Shown here: positions 42,870 through 52,692 of the stretch, piece by piece
Position numbering within the stretch: position 1 is the first letter of the stretch
Layout: the number at the start of each line of letters is the position of its first letter
IMG/VR virus record: IMGVR_UViG_3300030419_006726
Coordinates: 90,916 to 154,915 of that record
Length of the DNA stretch: 64,000 bases
DNA from: a virus
Reading direction: 5' to 3' (one strand)
Program-made: the position numbers and the translations under genes
The notes under the pieces: generated by a model
Told to the model about the DNA's origin: nothing
Seen by the model: only the letters and a program-made list of their open reading frames with translations
The model's database searches: none

Positions 42870-43220
42870 ATGCAAAAACAAGATATCAATGAGGACAAAA
42901 TCACCGAGTATGTGATTGATTTTGCCGAATTAAGAGAGAACAAATTAGACGAGAGTTTTTTAGCTGCTTTTGGGAACATCACCAAAATGATTTTGGGAAG
43001 AATGTTCGGAACCTCCGACTTGTATTTGCCAGTATCCGTGCGTGGTACCAGTAGTGAAGTTAAAGCTTTTGCGGGGGCTCTGGGTAGCGAAAAGAGGTAT
43101 CTAGATGCTTATAAAAAGCACGGCCTAAACGATCCTAGAACACACAGAAGCAAAAGTATGCTAAAGAGAGCAGTCGACAAATTCACCAGAGCCACTGGTT
43201 TAAAGTGGCCGTTTAAGTAG
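42870..43220 (+). CDS. Hypothetical tail-module protein
   Basis: A 116 aa, basic, helical protein (MQKQDINEDKITEYVIDFAEL... ending TRATGLKWPFK). It is first in the transcription unit that continues into tape measure and baseplate genes. No family recognised. Confidence 0.5.
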   Translation: MQKQDINEDKITEYVIDFAELRENKLDESFLAAFGNITKMILGRMFGTSDLYLPVSVRGTSSEVKAFAGALGSEKRYLDAYKKHGLNDPRTHRSKSMLKRAVDKFTRATGLKWPFK

Positions 43221-43231
43221 GGGGCTGGTAA

Positions 43232-45694
43232 GTGGCTATTTTTTTCGATCCTGACGACCCAGCCGCCACCGGAGCTGCCGCGGACAATGCCGAGAGGCTG
43301 CGACGAGCGCTCGAAGCCGCGGGCCCATCGCTAAAGGACATTGCTGAGAAAACAGCGAAGCTCATGGAGAACTATGATAAGCTTAGCGATGCTCAAAAAG
43401 CCAACGCCGATGTTGTTAATAGGCTTTTTGAACAAAAGAAAGAGTTGATCCGTGCGCTTGAAAGGGAAATTGCAAAAGGAGGCGAAGTAACAGAGGCTCA
43501 TGCGAAGCTGGCAAAACAACTAGGAATCAATATCGACGCCGGCGAGAACTACTTGGAGGTCTTGGGCCAATTAAAGGATGCGACCGAAGATCTTACCGAC
43601 GCCCAGGCCGCAGCAAACGAACAATTTGAAGATGGGCTCGACAAAATGATGGGCCTCTTGGGATTTGGAAAGAGGCAGATCGAGCAGCAGAAGAAAATTG
43701 CCAAAGTTATGAAAGTGACTGCAATGCGCATTAAGCAAATGGGTCTCGCCGCGTTTCTAGCATCTAAGGGAAAGCAGATTTTAGCAGGTATTACGGGAAA
43801 GCTACAAGAAGGTTTTATGGTTTTGTTTGTTAGTATGTTTAAGGTTGCTTTGGCCCTGGACAAAGTTACTTCTGAATTTAAAAAGCAAACTGGCATAATG
43901 GATGGCGAATACACAGACGCAATTGTCGACACGTATACCGAACTTCGACAATATGGTGTCACTGCGGAAAATGCCGGCAAATCTCAAGGCGCCTTGGTGC
44001 AGGGATTTACAAACTACACCATGCTTTCAAAAAACGAGCGATCCACAATATTGAGAACAACTGCAGTTTTAGAGGCGCAAGGCATTGCCGCAGAAACAAC
44101 AGCAGCATCTTTTCAAGTTGCAACAAAGATTCTAGGAGAAACTGGGGACCAAGCAGACGAGACAGTTAGGCAAATTAGCGCTGTTGCAAGAGAGTTGGGA
44201 ATTGCCCCGGCACAGCTTCAAAAAGATTTTGCAGCAGCTTCTGGACAAATTGCAAAATTAGGCGCCGCAGGCGAAAAAGCCTTTTTTGATATGGCTGAAA
44301 TTGCAAAAGAAACAGGATTAGAAGTTCAGAGACTTTACGATATTGTTTCGCAGTTTGATACTTTTGAGGGTGCTGCCCAAGCTGCTGGTAGATTGAATGC
44401 AATGTTGGGTGGGCCGTTCTTGGGTACCATGGAAATGATCGCAGAGACAGATCCGGCGAAAAGATTTGATATGATCCGCGGCGCCCTTGACGATGCTGGA
44501 AAATCTTTTGATTCTATGGGCTACTACGAAAAGCAAGCGATTGCAAATGCTATGGGCCTTAAGGACGTTAGCGAGTTGGCGCTTGTTATGAGCGATAGAA
44601 CCGATCTTTTGGCGGGCGCCAGCGAAAAGTCTGCAGAGGAAATTGAAAAAGAAGCAGAACGTGCCGCACAAATGCAAGACGTTATGACACAGCTAAAAGA
44701 TATTTTCTTATCTCTGGCTCCAGTAATTTTTGCAATACTAGAGCCTCTCAAGGGCTTGGCTGAACTATTAAGGGAAAATCCAAAACTTGCAAAAGCTGTA
44801 GGATATGCGCTTATGGCGTTTTTGGGTTACAAAATGTTCGCCGGCCCGATCAAGGGGATTGGCGGATTGGTCAAGGGGCTCGTAGGCGCCAAAAAAGCCT
44901 CCGAGGGCATGGGCGGCGCCCTGAAAGGTGGCATGGGCGGCCTTAAAAGCATGAAATTCCTTTTGTATATTGCCGCTTTTACAGGATTGCTGCTGGCCAT
45001 TGGGGCTATTATGGATCCGGCCCAAGGCGGCGGCGCCGGCGCGCTGCTTGACGTAGCCCTGGGCGTTTCGGTATTGTTGGGCTCCATGCTGGCCTTCTCC
45101 GCATTTTTGCAAAATCCCGTATTACTAGCAGCTTTTAAAGCGCTAACTGTCGCCATCATCGGGATGTCATTAGGTTTTGCGGCATTGGCCGGGGCCATAT
45201 CGTTATTGCCAGAGGGCGTATTAAATAAAATATTCGGAGTCGAAGAACCCCCACAAATGCCAGAGATGGAAGGGGATTTTGATGTAGCCAGTTTGACTCA
45301 ACTTGAAGCGCTCAATTGGGATAGCATATCTGAGGGTCTAGAATTGTTGATAGATCCCATGAATAATTTAGCAGACGCATCGCAAAAGCTAAACACCAAG
45401 GGACTAGAGGCATTGGCAGATCTTCCTAGAAGCATGCAGCTTCTCGACGGCGAGAAGACAAATCAGATGATTGCGATTCTTCAAGCCGGCGCCGAACTTA
45501 ACCAACCAGCTCCAGATACGCTTCTTTCAACATTAAATGAACTGATTGCTGCTGTAACAGATTCCGGCGCTGGAATTCAAGGCGCAATTGCGAGTCAAAA
45601 AGATAAAAAACTTCCTGAACTTGTAGTTAGAACAGACGCCAGAGAATTCTCGAATATGATCAAAGATACTGTTTGGGACACGATGATGGGGTGA
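43232..45694 (+). CDS. Tail tape measure-like protein
   Basis: An 820 aa protein from a GTG start. The N-terminal two thirds are helical and heptad-rich. The region 515-665 holds several hydrophobic Gly/Ala/Leu helices (AVGYALMAFLGYKMF, FLLYIAAFTGLLLAIGAIM, GVSVLLGSMLAFSAFL, VAIIGMSLGFAALAGAISLL), as in tape measures that enter the membrane on DNA delivery. At about 1.5 Angstrom per residue it would set a tail near 120 nm, similar to T4. Its position between tube and baseplate genes supports the call. Confidence 0.75.
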   Translation: MAIFFDPDDPAATGAAADNAERLRRALEAAGPSLKDIAEKTAKLMENYDKLSDAQKANADVVNRLFEQKKELIRALEREIAKGGEVTEAHAKLAKQLGINIDAGENYLEVLGQLKDATEDLTDAQAAANEQFEDGLDKMMGLLGFGKRQIEQQKKIAKVMKVTAMRIKQMGLAAFLASKGKQILAGITGKLQEGFMVLFVSMFKVALALDKVTSEFKKQTGIMDGEYTDAIVDTYTELRQYGVTAENAGKSQGALVQGFTNYTMLSKNERSTILRTTAVLEAQGIAAETTAASFQVATKILGETGDQADETVRQISAVARELGIAPAQLQKDFAAASGQIAKLGAAGEKAFFDMAEIAKETGLEVQRLYDIVSQFDTFEGAAQAAGRLNAMLGGPFLGTMEMIAETDPAKRFDMIRGALDDAGKSFDSMGYYEKQAIANAMGLKDVSELALVMSDRTDLLAGASEKSAEEIEKEAERAAQMQDVMTQLKDIFLSLAPVIFAILEPLKGLAELLRENPKLAKAVGYALMAFLGYKMFAGPIKGIGGLVKGLVGAKKASEGMGGALKGGMGGLKSMKFLLYIAAFTGLLLAIGAIMDPAQGGGAGALLDVALGVSVLLGSMLAFSAFLQNPVLLAAFKALTVAIIGMSLGFAALAGAISLLPEGVLNKIFGVEEPPQMPEMEGDFDVASLTQLEALNWDSISEGLELLIDPMNNLADASQKLNTKGLEALADLPRSMQLLDGEKTNQMIAILQAGAELNQPAPDTLLSTLNELIAAVTDSGAGIQGAIASQKDKKLPELVVRTDAREFSNMIKDTVWDTMMG

Positions 45695-45707
45695 TGGAGA
45701 ACTTTAA

Positions 45708-46760
45708 ATGAGTGACGATCTACTTTTTAATCAAGATTTATATACTTACAACGACGAAATTTTAGGAGATGTCGTCGTCGGAGATCGCCAAGGTGCAGAA
45801 GCAATGGGTGCCCTGCACACTAATGCCGCGGCCTACGCAGATCCAAGTGATGCATATGCAAACGCTCGACAAATAGTCATTAGTTTTTATTCTATGATTG
45901 GTGGGGATAATATTGGTAGTTTGAATTTTAAAGCATTTGTTACTAGTATCGCTGATAACTTTACCTGCGACTGGAACGAGCAGCAGGTATTTGGTAGAAA
46001 CGATCCAATATATAATTTTAAACATACGAAGAGAAACATCTCTTTGGCATTTCAAGTTGTGGCCGCGTCAAGATATGAGGCAGTTGCCAACATGGAAAGA
46101 CTACAAACTTTGATTAAAATGTTGTATCCTGCTTATAAAGACCCCTATGATGTTGTATCAAGTTTGACGAAATCTCCATTAATAAAATTAAAATTTGCTA
46201 ATTTAATTGCTGACCATTCAGATCCCGGCGGTGGTGCGTTTAGCACCGTAAGAGGCGGATCCGCCAACGCTAGAGAGGGCGGTTTGGTTGGTGTGATTAA
46301 ATCTTTAAATATTACCCCCAATTTTGAATCCGGCGTATATGATGGCCCGGGCCCAGCCACCATCTATCCAAAATTAATTGAAGTCTCTTTGGAATTTGGA
46401 GTTATCCATCAAGCTACGTTGGGATTTGATTCTGATTCAAACAGATGGCTAAGCTCTGAACAGGGCCATAGCGACTTTCCATATGGCGTTGATGTTAATA
46501 ATTATCAAGAATCTATCGACGGCACTACCAGGGACTTATTTGATCGCATTATGCTTGAAGAGGCTAGCGAGGTTGCGGATGCCGAGGTTGCCGCGGCCTT
46601 AGAAGCTGTGGAAGAAGCCGCGGCAGCATTAGCTGAAATCGGTGTTGCAGCTTCGTCTGACGAAAGCACCGAAGCCGATGTCGCAGAGGAGGCGGCAGTC
46701 TCTGCGGAAGCTGCCGCAGCGTTGATGGATTTAGCTAGCGCTGGCATTGGAGTCCTTTAG
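45708..46760 (+). CDS. Baseplate/tube-initiator-like protein
   Basis: A 350 aa protein. The first 270 residues look like a compact beta-rich tail domain (FKAFVTSIADNFTCDWNEQQVFGRNDPIYNFKHTKRNISLAFQVVAAS), a pattern I link to tail proteins adjoining a LysM gene. The last 75 residues are a low-complexity Ala/Glu helix. It precedes the LysM protein and hub, the place of T4 gp48/gp54-type initiators. No exact family. Confidence 0.5.
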   Translation: MSDDLLFNQDLYTYNDEILGDVVVGDRQGAEAMGALHTNAAAYADPSDAYANARQIVISFYSMIGGDNIGSLNFKAFVTSIADNFTCDWNEQQVFGRNDPIYNFKHTKRNISLAFQVVAASRYEAVANMERLQTLIKMLYPAYKDPYDVVSSLTKSPLIKLKFANLIADHSDPGGGAFSTVRGGSANAREGGLVGVIKSLNITPNFESGVYDGPGPATIYPKLIEVSLEFGVIHQATLGFDSDSNRWLSSEQGHSDFPYGVDVNNYQESIDGTTRDLFDRIMLEEASEVADAEVAAALEAVEEAAAALAEIGVAASSDESTEADVAEEAAVSAEAAAALMDLASAGIGVL

Positions 46761-46768
46761 GATTTATT

Positions 46769-47110
46769 ATGGCAAAAAGAAACAGAAATAGAACAAAAAT
46801 CGTTAATTCAGATCCACAATATCAAGAAGCCTTAGACTCTAGAAGGGTTAGGAGCTTTCGTCAATATTCTACACCTATTTTTTCAAAGATCACTCCAAAG
46901 CAAAGAGCCTCTTTGACTAGGCAGCCGCATATATGGAGAATAGGCGACAAATTTTATAAACTAGCAGACAAACATTATGGTGATTCAAGTTTGTGGTGGG
47001 TTATAGCGTGGTACAACACCACGCCCACAGAGGCTCACGTGAAGCCGGGAGACACTGTTCGAATACCATTTCCCCTAGAAACAGTCTTAAGAATGCTAAA
47101 GGTTTTTTAA
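46769..47110 (+). CDS. LysM baseplate wedge protein (T4 gp53-like)
   Basis: A 113 aa protein. Residues 50-105 form a LysM-like domain (WRIGDKFYKLADKHYGDSSLWWVIAWYN...VKPGDTVRIPFP), as in T4 gp53 and many contractile-tail baseplates. The N-terminus is basic. It ends with TAA directly before the ATG of the next gene. Confidence 0.75.
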   Translation: MAKRNRNRTKIVNSDPQYQEALDSRRVRSFRQYSTPIFSKITPKQRASLTRQPHIWRIGDKFYKLADKHYGDSSLWWVIAWYNTTPTEAHVKPGDTVRIPFPLETVLRMLKVF

Positions 47111-50100
47111 ATGAGTACAGATCCGAATTTTAAATCATGGTTCGAATCCACTGTTTTTGCTGACGATTCAAAAGAAGAAAGTATCAACATGGATACCGGA
47201 GATTCCGGCGGTACCCACCCATTGCATAACTCATGGGCATTCGTAGTCGATGGCGCCTACTATGGTGTCGGTTCAAGTGCTGTAATTACAAATCCCTTTG
47301 GGGTGATACCAATTTTCAATTGTCTCGCTTTTACACCATTGTCGTTCGGCGCCATGGAGCAAACAAGCAACATTATAGGCACTTATGCAGTCGAAAATAT
47401 TTCCGCCACAAGCGGCCCCCGGATCGCTTTTATAAGAAATAAACTAACCGGATTCACTGACGCTAACAATGAAGCCGGCAGCTCCAGTACGCGCTTCGCC
47501 GGCACTGCCAGAGTCGAATCTACACACGCCGCGGCAAGAGGATTTTTTGATGTTGGCGCCATCGTGCATAAAGGCCTGAGACTGGCAATACCATTTTATC
47601 CATGGGCAGCTGATGAGGCTTTAGATACGGGCGAAGATGCATATATGACGAACAACTATGAAGTCTGGGACAAACTCCCCAACGAATGTACTGACAGCAT
47701 CCCCGACACGGCCGGATCTTTCATCTACAACCTGCGCACCGACCCGTTGGTCCTGTTTAGACCGCAACCGCAGCCCGGCGAAGTAGACACGTCCGGCGAC
47801 ACCGCCGGTATCGACCCGACGGAGCGGACCGCACAAATCCTAGGCTATGAGAACTCGGACGACATGATGGACGCGCTGGGCGAGGGCGAGATTACCCAAG
47901 AAGCATGGCAAGCCGCGCAGACCCAGGCCGCCGAAGAAGTCGCCGCGGCGGGGTACGAGACGACCGGGGAAGACCCCATGTGGGATCTCGGCCGCAACAC
48001 CGGCGGAAATCCTATGGCGCTGCTAGCTGGTATTCATGATAGTAATTTCGACACTGTACAAGATTTTCATTCTGATATTGAGCAAAGGTTTTTAGCAATT
48101 TCAATGCAGGTAGGAACCATTGGCGCCGATGTTGCAAAGGAGTTGATGGAAGGATATAGAGACCAGCTTAAGAGTTGGCAACTAGCATGTACCAAATTTA
48201 GCGGCTTTTTTTATATGGGCGGCCGTGCTTATGCTGGCATCGGCGGCGGGATGGAGCATCCACCTAGGCTTGAGTGGGGCTTACAGGGCGCAACCGCGGG
48301 AGACGCCCCCGCGGAGAACGGCGGCATGCCTGGGGAAAACAAAGATATTTTTGGTTATAGGCAATTGAGTTATTCTAGAGAATACAGTACGCGTACCGGC
48401 GACCATTACCGACCTCGCGTAAGATCGGTAAAAGGCTACAATATCCAAAGAAACGCCACCCTGCAGATTGCGAAACATATTGCCGCCGGCGGAACCACCA
48501 GTCTCGGTGGATTTTCCATGTACGAAGGACACGGAGATCTAGGCACGTATATCGGGAAGTGTCCATATGGATCGACTATGCTCATCCCCAATGCATTCAT
48601 CGCCGACTTCGACAATCTTTGGGATTATCTGGAAGACACTGTTGTGCCTATCGAATCAGCCGAGGGCCTCACGCAGTCGGCACTCAACACGCTCAAGACA
48701 CGATGCGGCTCGCTCGGCCTGCGCACGGTCGAAACTGAAGGCGAGGACAACGTCACCTACGAGGAAGACTCGTTTGTTTACGGAGTTCGTAATGCAGAAA
48801 GCTTTGATCTTTTTTGCAATATGAATCTTTGGGGAAACTATCAAGAAGACGCGCCTGATGTATATATACCGGAAACATATCGAAGAAGCTTATTCCCAGA
48901 GTGGTCCATGAACGGCTCCACTGTTTGGAATAGCTATGCGGGGGAAAGACAAGCCGTTAACGGTTTGTCTTACAGCGAAGCCCAGTCCCGGAACTTTGAA
49001 GGCGACGATGACGAAGTCGTCATCGTCACCGAGGAAGGCGAGTATATAGATCGGACCCAAGCCTATCCGCCCTCTGCGCGGGAGCATGGAGCGTATCTTG
49101 CCTCAAATCGACGGGCCATCAGATTTATTAGTGTGTTGTCATTGCAATATGAATATGTTGATATGGTTCTTCACAACGCTGAACGTTTTATTGAAGATCC
49201 CGAAGCATACAATGCCGATGCAGCCGCATTCAATGAAAGAAGAGAGGCGGATGATGCATTTATCGAAAATGAATTAGCCGCGTATCAGGCACTTATTCAG
49301 CCCTCGCTTGATTATGCAGAAGAGATAAGAGAGTATGTCGCCACCGCCGGCCTGGAGGCCTACACGGATGCGATTGTCGAATGCGCAGAACGTCAATTTG
49401 AAGAGGGCCGATATGGCACAATTCAAGAAGCTTTGGAGGCATGCCACGCTGTTTGGAGTGGTGTGAACCTCGAAGTGCAAGACGAAGAGCAGATGAACAG
49501 AGACCGTCTTCGTGATCAGTGTGCTCTGATGGCGCTGATGGATGATATCTCAAATTTATCGCACTCGCGAGACATAGATATTAGAACCAATGGTTTGACA
49601 AATACCGTTTGTTTGGAAAACTATTCAACTGCTGTAAATCAGCAAAACTATGTCGTTAATTCATTGTTGAATAATCCTAGATTTACTGGATTTTACACAT
49701 TGACGCCGGCGAAAATTTCAGCGCTGACACCTTATCTTAGATTTTATATGGTGTACGATAGGATTAGATCAAGCAACGATGGAGAGGAAACTTTCACAGA
49801 TTTGGCAACCCCAATTTCTGTTGAAGTGCCATTCGGCAATAGTTTGTCTAAAGATTTATCGTTGGGCGGTATCGATCAAGTCAATGACATGTTTAAGACT
49901 TCACACGAAAGAGGCTATGGCGCTGGAATAAACTCATTTGAGTGGAAATATTTCGGAAAGAATGAGTTTACAGCTGACAAAGACATAACCGCAAAATTAA
50001 GTCTGCATTTTCCAAGTTTATCTGAATTTTTAAAGAACAGAAATCTACCGGTCGACGCCGATCTTGCCGAAGCCGCTTCGCTCGACAACAATTTCATTTC

Positions 50101-52669
50101 TTTCAGATATTCGGACATGGCAGCATATGCTGGCGCTGTAGCTCATATGAGCGAGCTTTCTTATACCCTTAAGGTCACAGTGGGATGGGTTTATGATACC
50201 AGTCAGGCGACTTTTCTAAGAGAGAAATTCGGATTTGAGACCTGGGAGCTTACAGCAATTGAAAATTGTTTTGCAAATTTGATTTTAAGCAAAGTAGATC
50301 ATACGATTAACATTAAAGAAGATGGATCTGTTACTGTAAATATTGAATATATTGCAAATGCTGGCGGCATTTTACGATCAGCTGCCGCAAATGTAATGAC
50401 CGATGTTGGTATGATGGTTTTTGATGATGCAATTGAAGCTGTTAAGGAGGATGTTAGAAAAGCGTGCGAGGGAACAGATGGCGGCGGCCGAAAAATGTTA
50501 TCAGATATCAGCAACGCCTCCACAAGAGTTAGGGACAGACTCGAAGTCCGCGCACATTCTGCGATGATTCGAAGGCTTGAAGGCACCCGCGGCCACGCCA
50601 ATAATGTGGCCTGGACTACTGGCGATGATCTTTTAGATCAAAAGCTGACAGAAAAAGTGCAAGAGCTTCTGCACAATACAAGGGCAGACGTTGGTCAACT
50701 GAGCAACACAACCGGCATGGTAACCCGAGAAATGTCCGGCGATGAATGGAATCTTGAACCAACGGTTTTGCCAGAAAGAATATTTTTGATTAAATTGATG
50801 CAAAATGAAATTAATTGGCTTCAAAATTATGGGCCCCAATGGAAGCAGCAAATGAGCTTTGTTGATGGTGCAAGGGTTTTTAGAAACCTTGGACCACTGC
50901 AGGGCCACCGCATTGCAGATGCACAGTCCGGGATATCTGCTAACCCGGCAGAGAATACCCAATTGGGTAGGGGATTTGAATTGGCAGAGATTGCGGTTAC
51001 GCAACGATCAGAAGCCGCCGCGGCCAGTGCTGATTTCTTTTCTTTTTCTTTTCTTCAGCCCGACCCCACAGATAGCGAGACTGGAGAGTCTATCGCTAAT
51101 CCAAATGCGGATCTGGTCGTGACCAATCCGAGTTTAACTCTTCAGCATTCGATCGATGATTATTCTGAAAACCTTGGCCGCGGCGATATCTCCAACTCCG
51201 CGGAAGTGGGCAATACTCCGGATGACATCCACACTCAAGCCTCAGAGATGGTGGCTGAGTCCAACCAAATTAGAGAGGGAGCAGAAAAATTCATTTATTA
51301 TTTCTTTTATCAAGATTTGATAGAAGTTCTTTTTTCGATAATTAAAGAAAATGCAGCCTATCTTGACAGGAGAGACAATACTGACAAGTACAGCAAAGAG
51401 GTCGAAAGAACTAAGGTTATTTTGGGCAATATTGAAATTTATGTTCCTGAGAATACGGTATCGCGATTTAATGGAACGGGTAGAATAATCGACAACCAGC
51501 AGGTTTATGTGATGAATCTTGGAGATATGCCAGTATCTGTTGCTTATTTTAGGCAATGGCTAATACACAATGTGGTCTCTAGAAACAAAAAAACATATTA
51601 TATTTTAGACTTTATCAAGGACACTCTGAGAGACTTGGTTGTTGGTCCGCTAAATGATACGTCCTGCTGGAACCGTTCTCGCGGTATGATGGAGGACAAC
51701 GGCATAATACAGGTTCATGGAACTGTTGCCAATGCTATTGGTACAACAAATCCAAGCACTGAAGAATTGGTTGATCCTCTTGTCAAACTACAACATGATT
51801 ATCGTACCTTCGTTGAATCAAATCCCGCTTCACCATTTTCCGGTGCAGGAAGCTCAGATATTACATACAGGTCATATTCGGATGCATTTGATACAGCGCC
51901 AATGCAGACTCTTATTCGGCCATCGATCAATGCAGATTTCCCCCCACTCGCAGAGCGCCCCATATTGCGCACGGATAATAGTAGGGAAATTTCCAATGTT
52001 ACTGAGTCGTTTGAATTTGTCATTCTATACGCATCGCAGATGAATACAAACCGTACCGGTGACATCCGTGCCGACGCTGCAGATGGTGTTTATCACTATT
52101 CGATTGGAAATAATAAAGGAATTGTAAAAAATATTAAATTTACCAAAGCTGAAGCTGCCGGCGTTCGCGAGGCTCGCCTAGAGCAAGTCGGTGCAATGAG
52201 AAATTCACGTGCTCAGCTAATGGATAAGTATGATGTAGAGTTGGAAACTTTCGGAACGATCGCAGTGTTGCCAGGAACTCAGATTTATATTGATCCTTTT
52301 GGCCTTTCTCCGCTTCTGGGGGATCCATCCGAAACCCCGGAAAGAGTGCTCAGACGAACTCAAGGTCAATCACTCTCATCTCGACGCGCTGTTGATCTGG
52401 GAGAGGCTAGCACTGAAACTTTTAATGATGCTTCATTGGCCGGGGTTATGGGCATTGGAGGATACTATATAATAGTTGAGGCTACTTCGTTCATTGAAGC
52501 AGGAAAGTATATGACAAAAATTAAAGCAATGTTTGACCACTTCGGCGGATCCGCAGGCTTGACACAAGAGGTTGAGCCTTCGACCGACACTGAACTGGCT
52601 CACCAAGTTGATTGTGATGCATCGATGTTGAACGCTCCAGTTCCTCAAGTTGCCGACGAAGAGGGTTAA
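47111..52669 (+). CDS. Giant baseplate/hub-like virion protein
   Basis: An 1852 aa protein, the longest here. The C-terminal part (LPGTQIYIDPFGLS, later GIGGYYIIVEATSFIEAGKYMTKIKAMFDHFG) has the pattern I associate with the end of phage tail hub proteins, and a middle segment (residues about 860-1130) looks like an ordinary beta-rich structural domain. The N-terminal third contains inserts (about residues 190-300, 395-420, 430-560 and 615-660) with clearly higher GC and different style, rich in Glu/Ala/Asp/Gly. Lengths and charge suggest surface loops gained later. No lysozyme motif is seen. Confidence 0.5.
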   Translation: MSTDPNFKSWFESTVFADDSKEESINMDTGDSGGTHPLHNSWAFVVDGAYYGVGSSAVITNPFGVIPIFNCLAFTPLSFGAMEQTSNIIGTYAVENISATSGPRIAFIRNKLTGFTDANNEAGSSSTRFAGTARVESTHAAARGFFDVGAIVHKGLRLAIPFYPWAADEALDTGEDAYMTNNYEVWDKLPNECTDSIPDTAGSFIYNLRTDPLVLFRPQPQPGEVDTSGDTAGIDPTERTAQILGYENSDDMMDALGEGEITQEAWQAAQTQAAEEVAAAGYETTGEDPMWDLGRNTGGNPMALLAGIHDSNFDTVQDFHSDIEQRFLAISMQVGTIGADVAKELMEGYRDQLKSWQLACTKFSGFFYMGGRAYAGIGGGMEHPPRLEWGLQGATAGDAPAENGGMPGENKDIFGYRQLSYSREYSTRTGDHYRPRVRSVKGYNIQRNATLQIAKHIAAGGTTSLGGFSMYEGHGDLGTYIGKCPYGSTMLIPNAFIADFDNLWDYLEDTVVPIESAEGLTQSALNTLKTRCGSLGLRTVETEGEDNVTYEEDSFVYGVRNAESFDLFCNMNLWGNYQEDAPDVYIPETYRRSLFPEWSMNGSTVWNSYAGERQAVNGLSYSEAQSRNFEGDDDEVVIVTEEGEYIDRTQAYPPSAREHGAYLASNRRAIRFISVLSLQYEYVDMVLHNAERFIEDPEAYNADAAAFNERREADDAFIENELAAYQALIQPSLDYAEEIREYVATAGLEAYTDAIVECAERQFEEGRYGTIQEALEACHAVWSGVNLEVQDEEQMNRDRLRDQCALMALMDDISNLSHSRDIDIRTNGLTNTVCLENYSTAVNQQNYVVNSLLNNPRFTGFYTLTPAKISALTPYLRFYMVYDRIRSSNDGEETFTDLATPISVEVPFGNSLSKDLSLGGIDQVNDMFKTSHERGYGAGINSFEWKYFGKNEFTADKDITAKLSLHFPSLSEFLKNRNLPVDADLAEAASLDNNFISFRYSDMAAYAGAVAHMSELSYTLKVTVGWVYDTSQATFLREKFGFETWELTAIENCFANLILSKVDHTINIKEDGSVTVNIEYIANAGGILRSAAANVMTDVGMMVFDDAIEAVKEDVRKACEGTDGGGRKMLSDISNASTRVRDRLEVRAHSAMIRRLEGTRGHANNVAWTTGDDLLDQKLTEKVQELLHNTRADVGQLSNTTGMVTREMSGDEWNLEPTVLPERIFLIKLMQNEINWLQNYGPQWKQQMSFVDGARVFRNLGPLQGHRIADAQSGISANPAENTQLGRGFELAEIAVTQRSEAAAASADFFSFSFLQPDPTDSETGESIANPNADLVVTNPSLTLQHSIDDYSENLGRGDISNSAEVGNTPDDIHTQASEMVAESNQIREGAEKFIYYFFYQDLIEVLFSIIKENAAYLDRRDNTDKYSKEVERTKVILGNIEIYVPENTVSRFNGTGRIIDNQQVYVMNLGDMPVSVAYFRQWLIHNVVSRNKKTYYILDFIKDTLRDLVVGPLNDTSCWNRSRGMMEDNGIIQVHGTVANAIGTTNPSTEELVDPLVKLQHDYRTFVESNPASPFSGAGSSDITYRSYSDAFDTAPMQTLIRPSINADFPPLAERPILRTDNSREISNVTESFEFVILYASQMNTNRTGDIRADAADGVYHYSIGNNKGIVKNIKFTKAEAAGVREARLEQVGAMRNSRAQLMDKYDVELETFGTIAVLPGTQIYIDPFGLSPLLGDPSETPERVLRRTQGQSLSSRRAVDLGEASTETFNDASLAGVMGIGGYYIIVEATSFIEAGKYMTKIKAMFDHFGGSAGLTQEVEPSTDTELAHQVDCDASMLNAPVPQVADEEG

Positions 52670-52692
52670 TGATAAGTATGGGGAATTTATAA

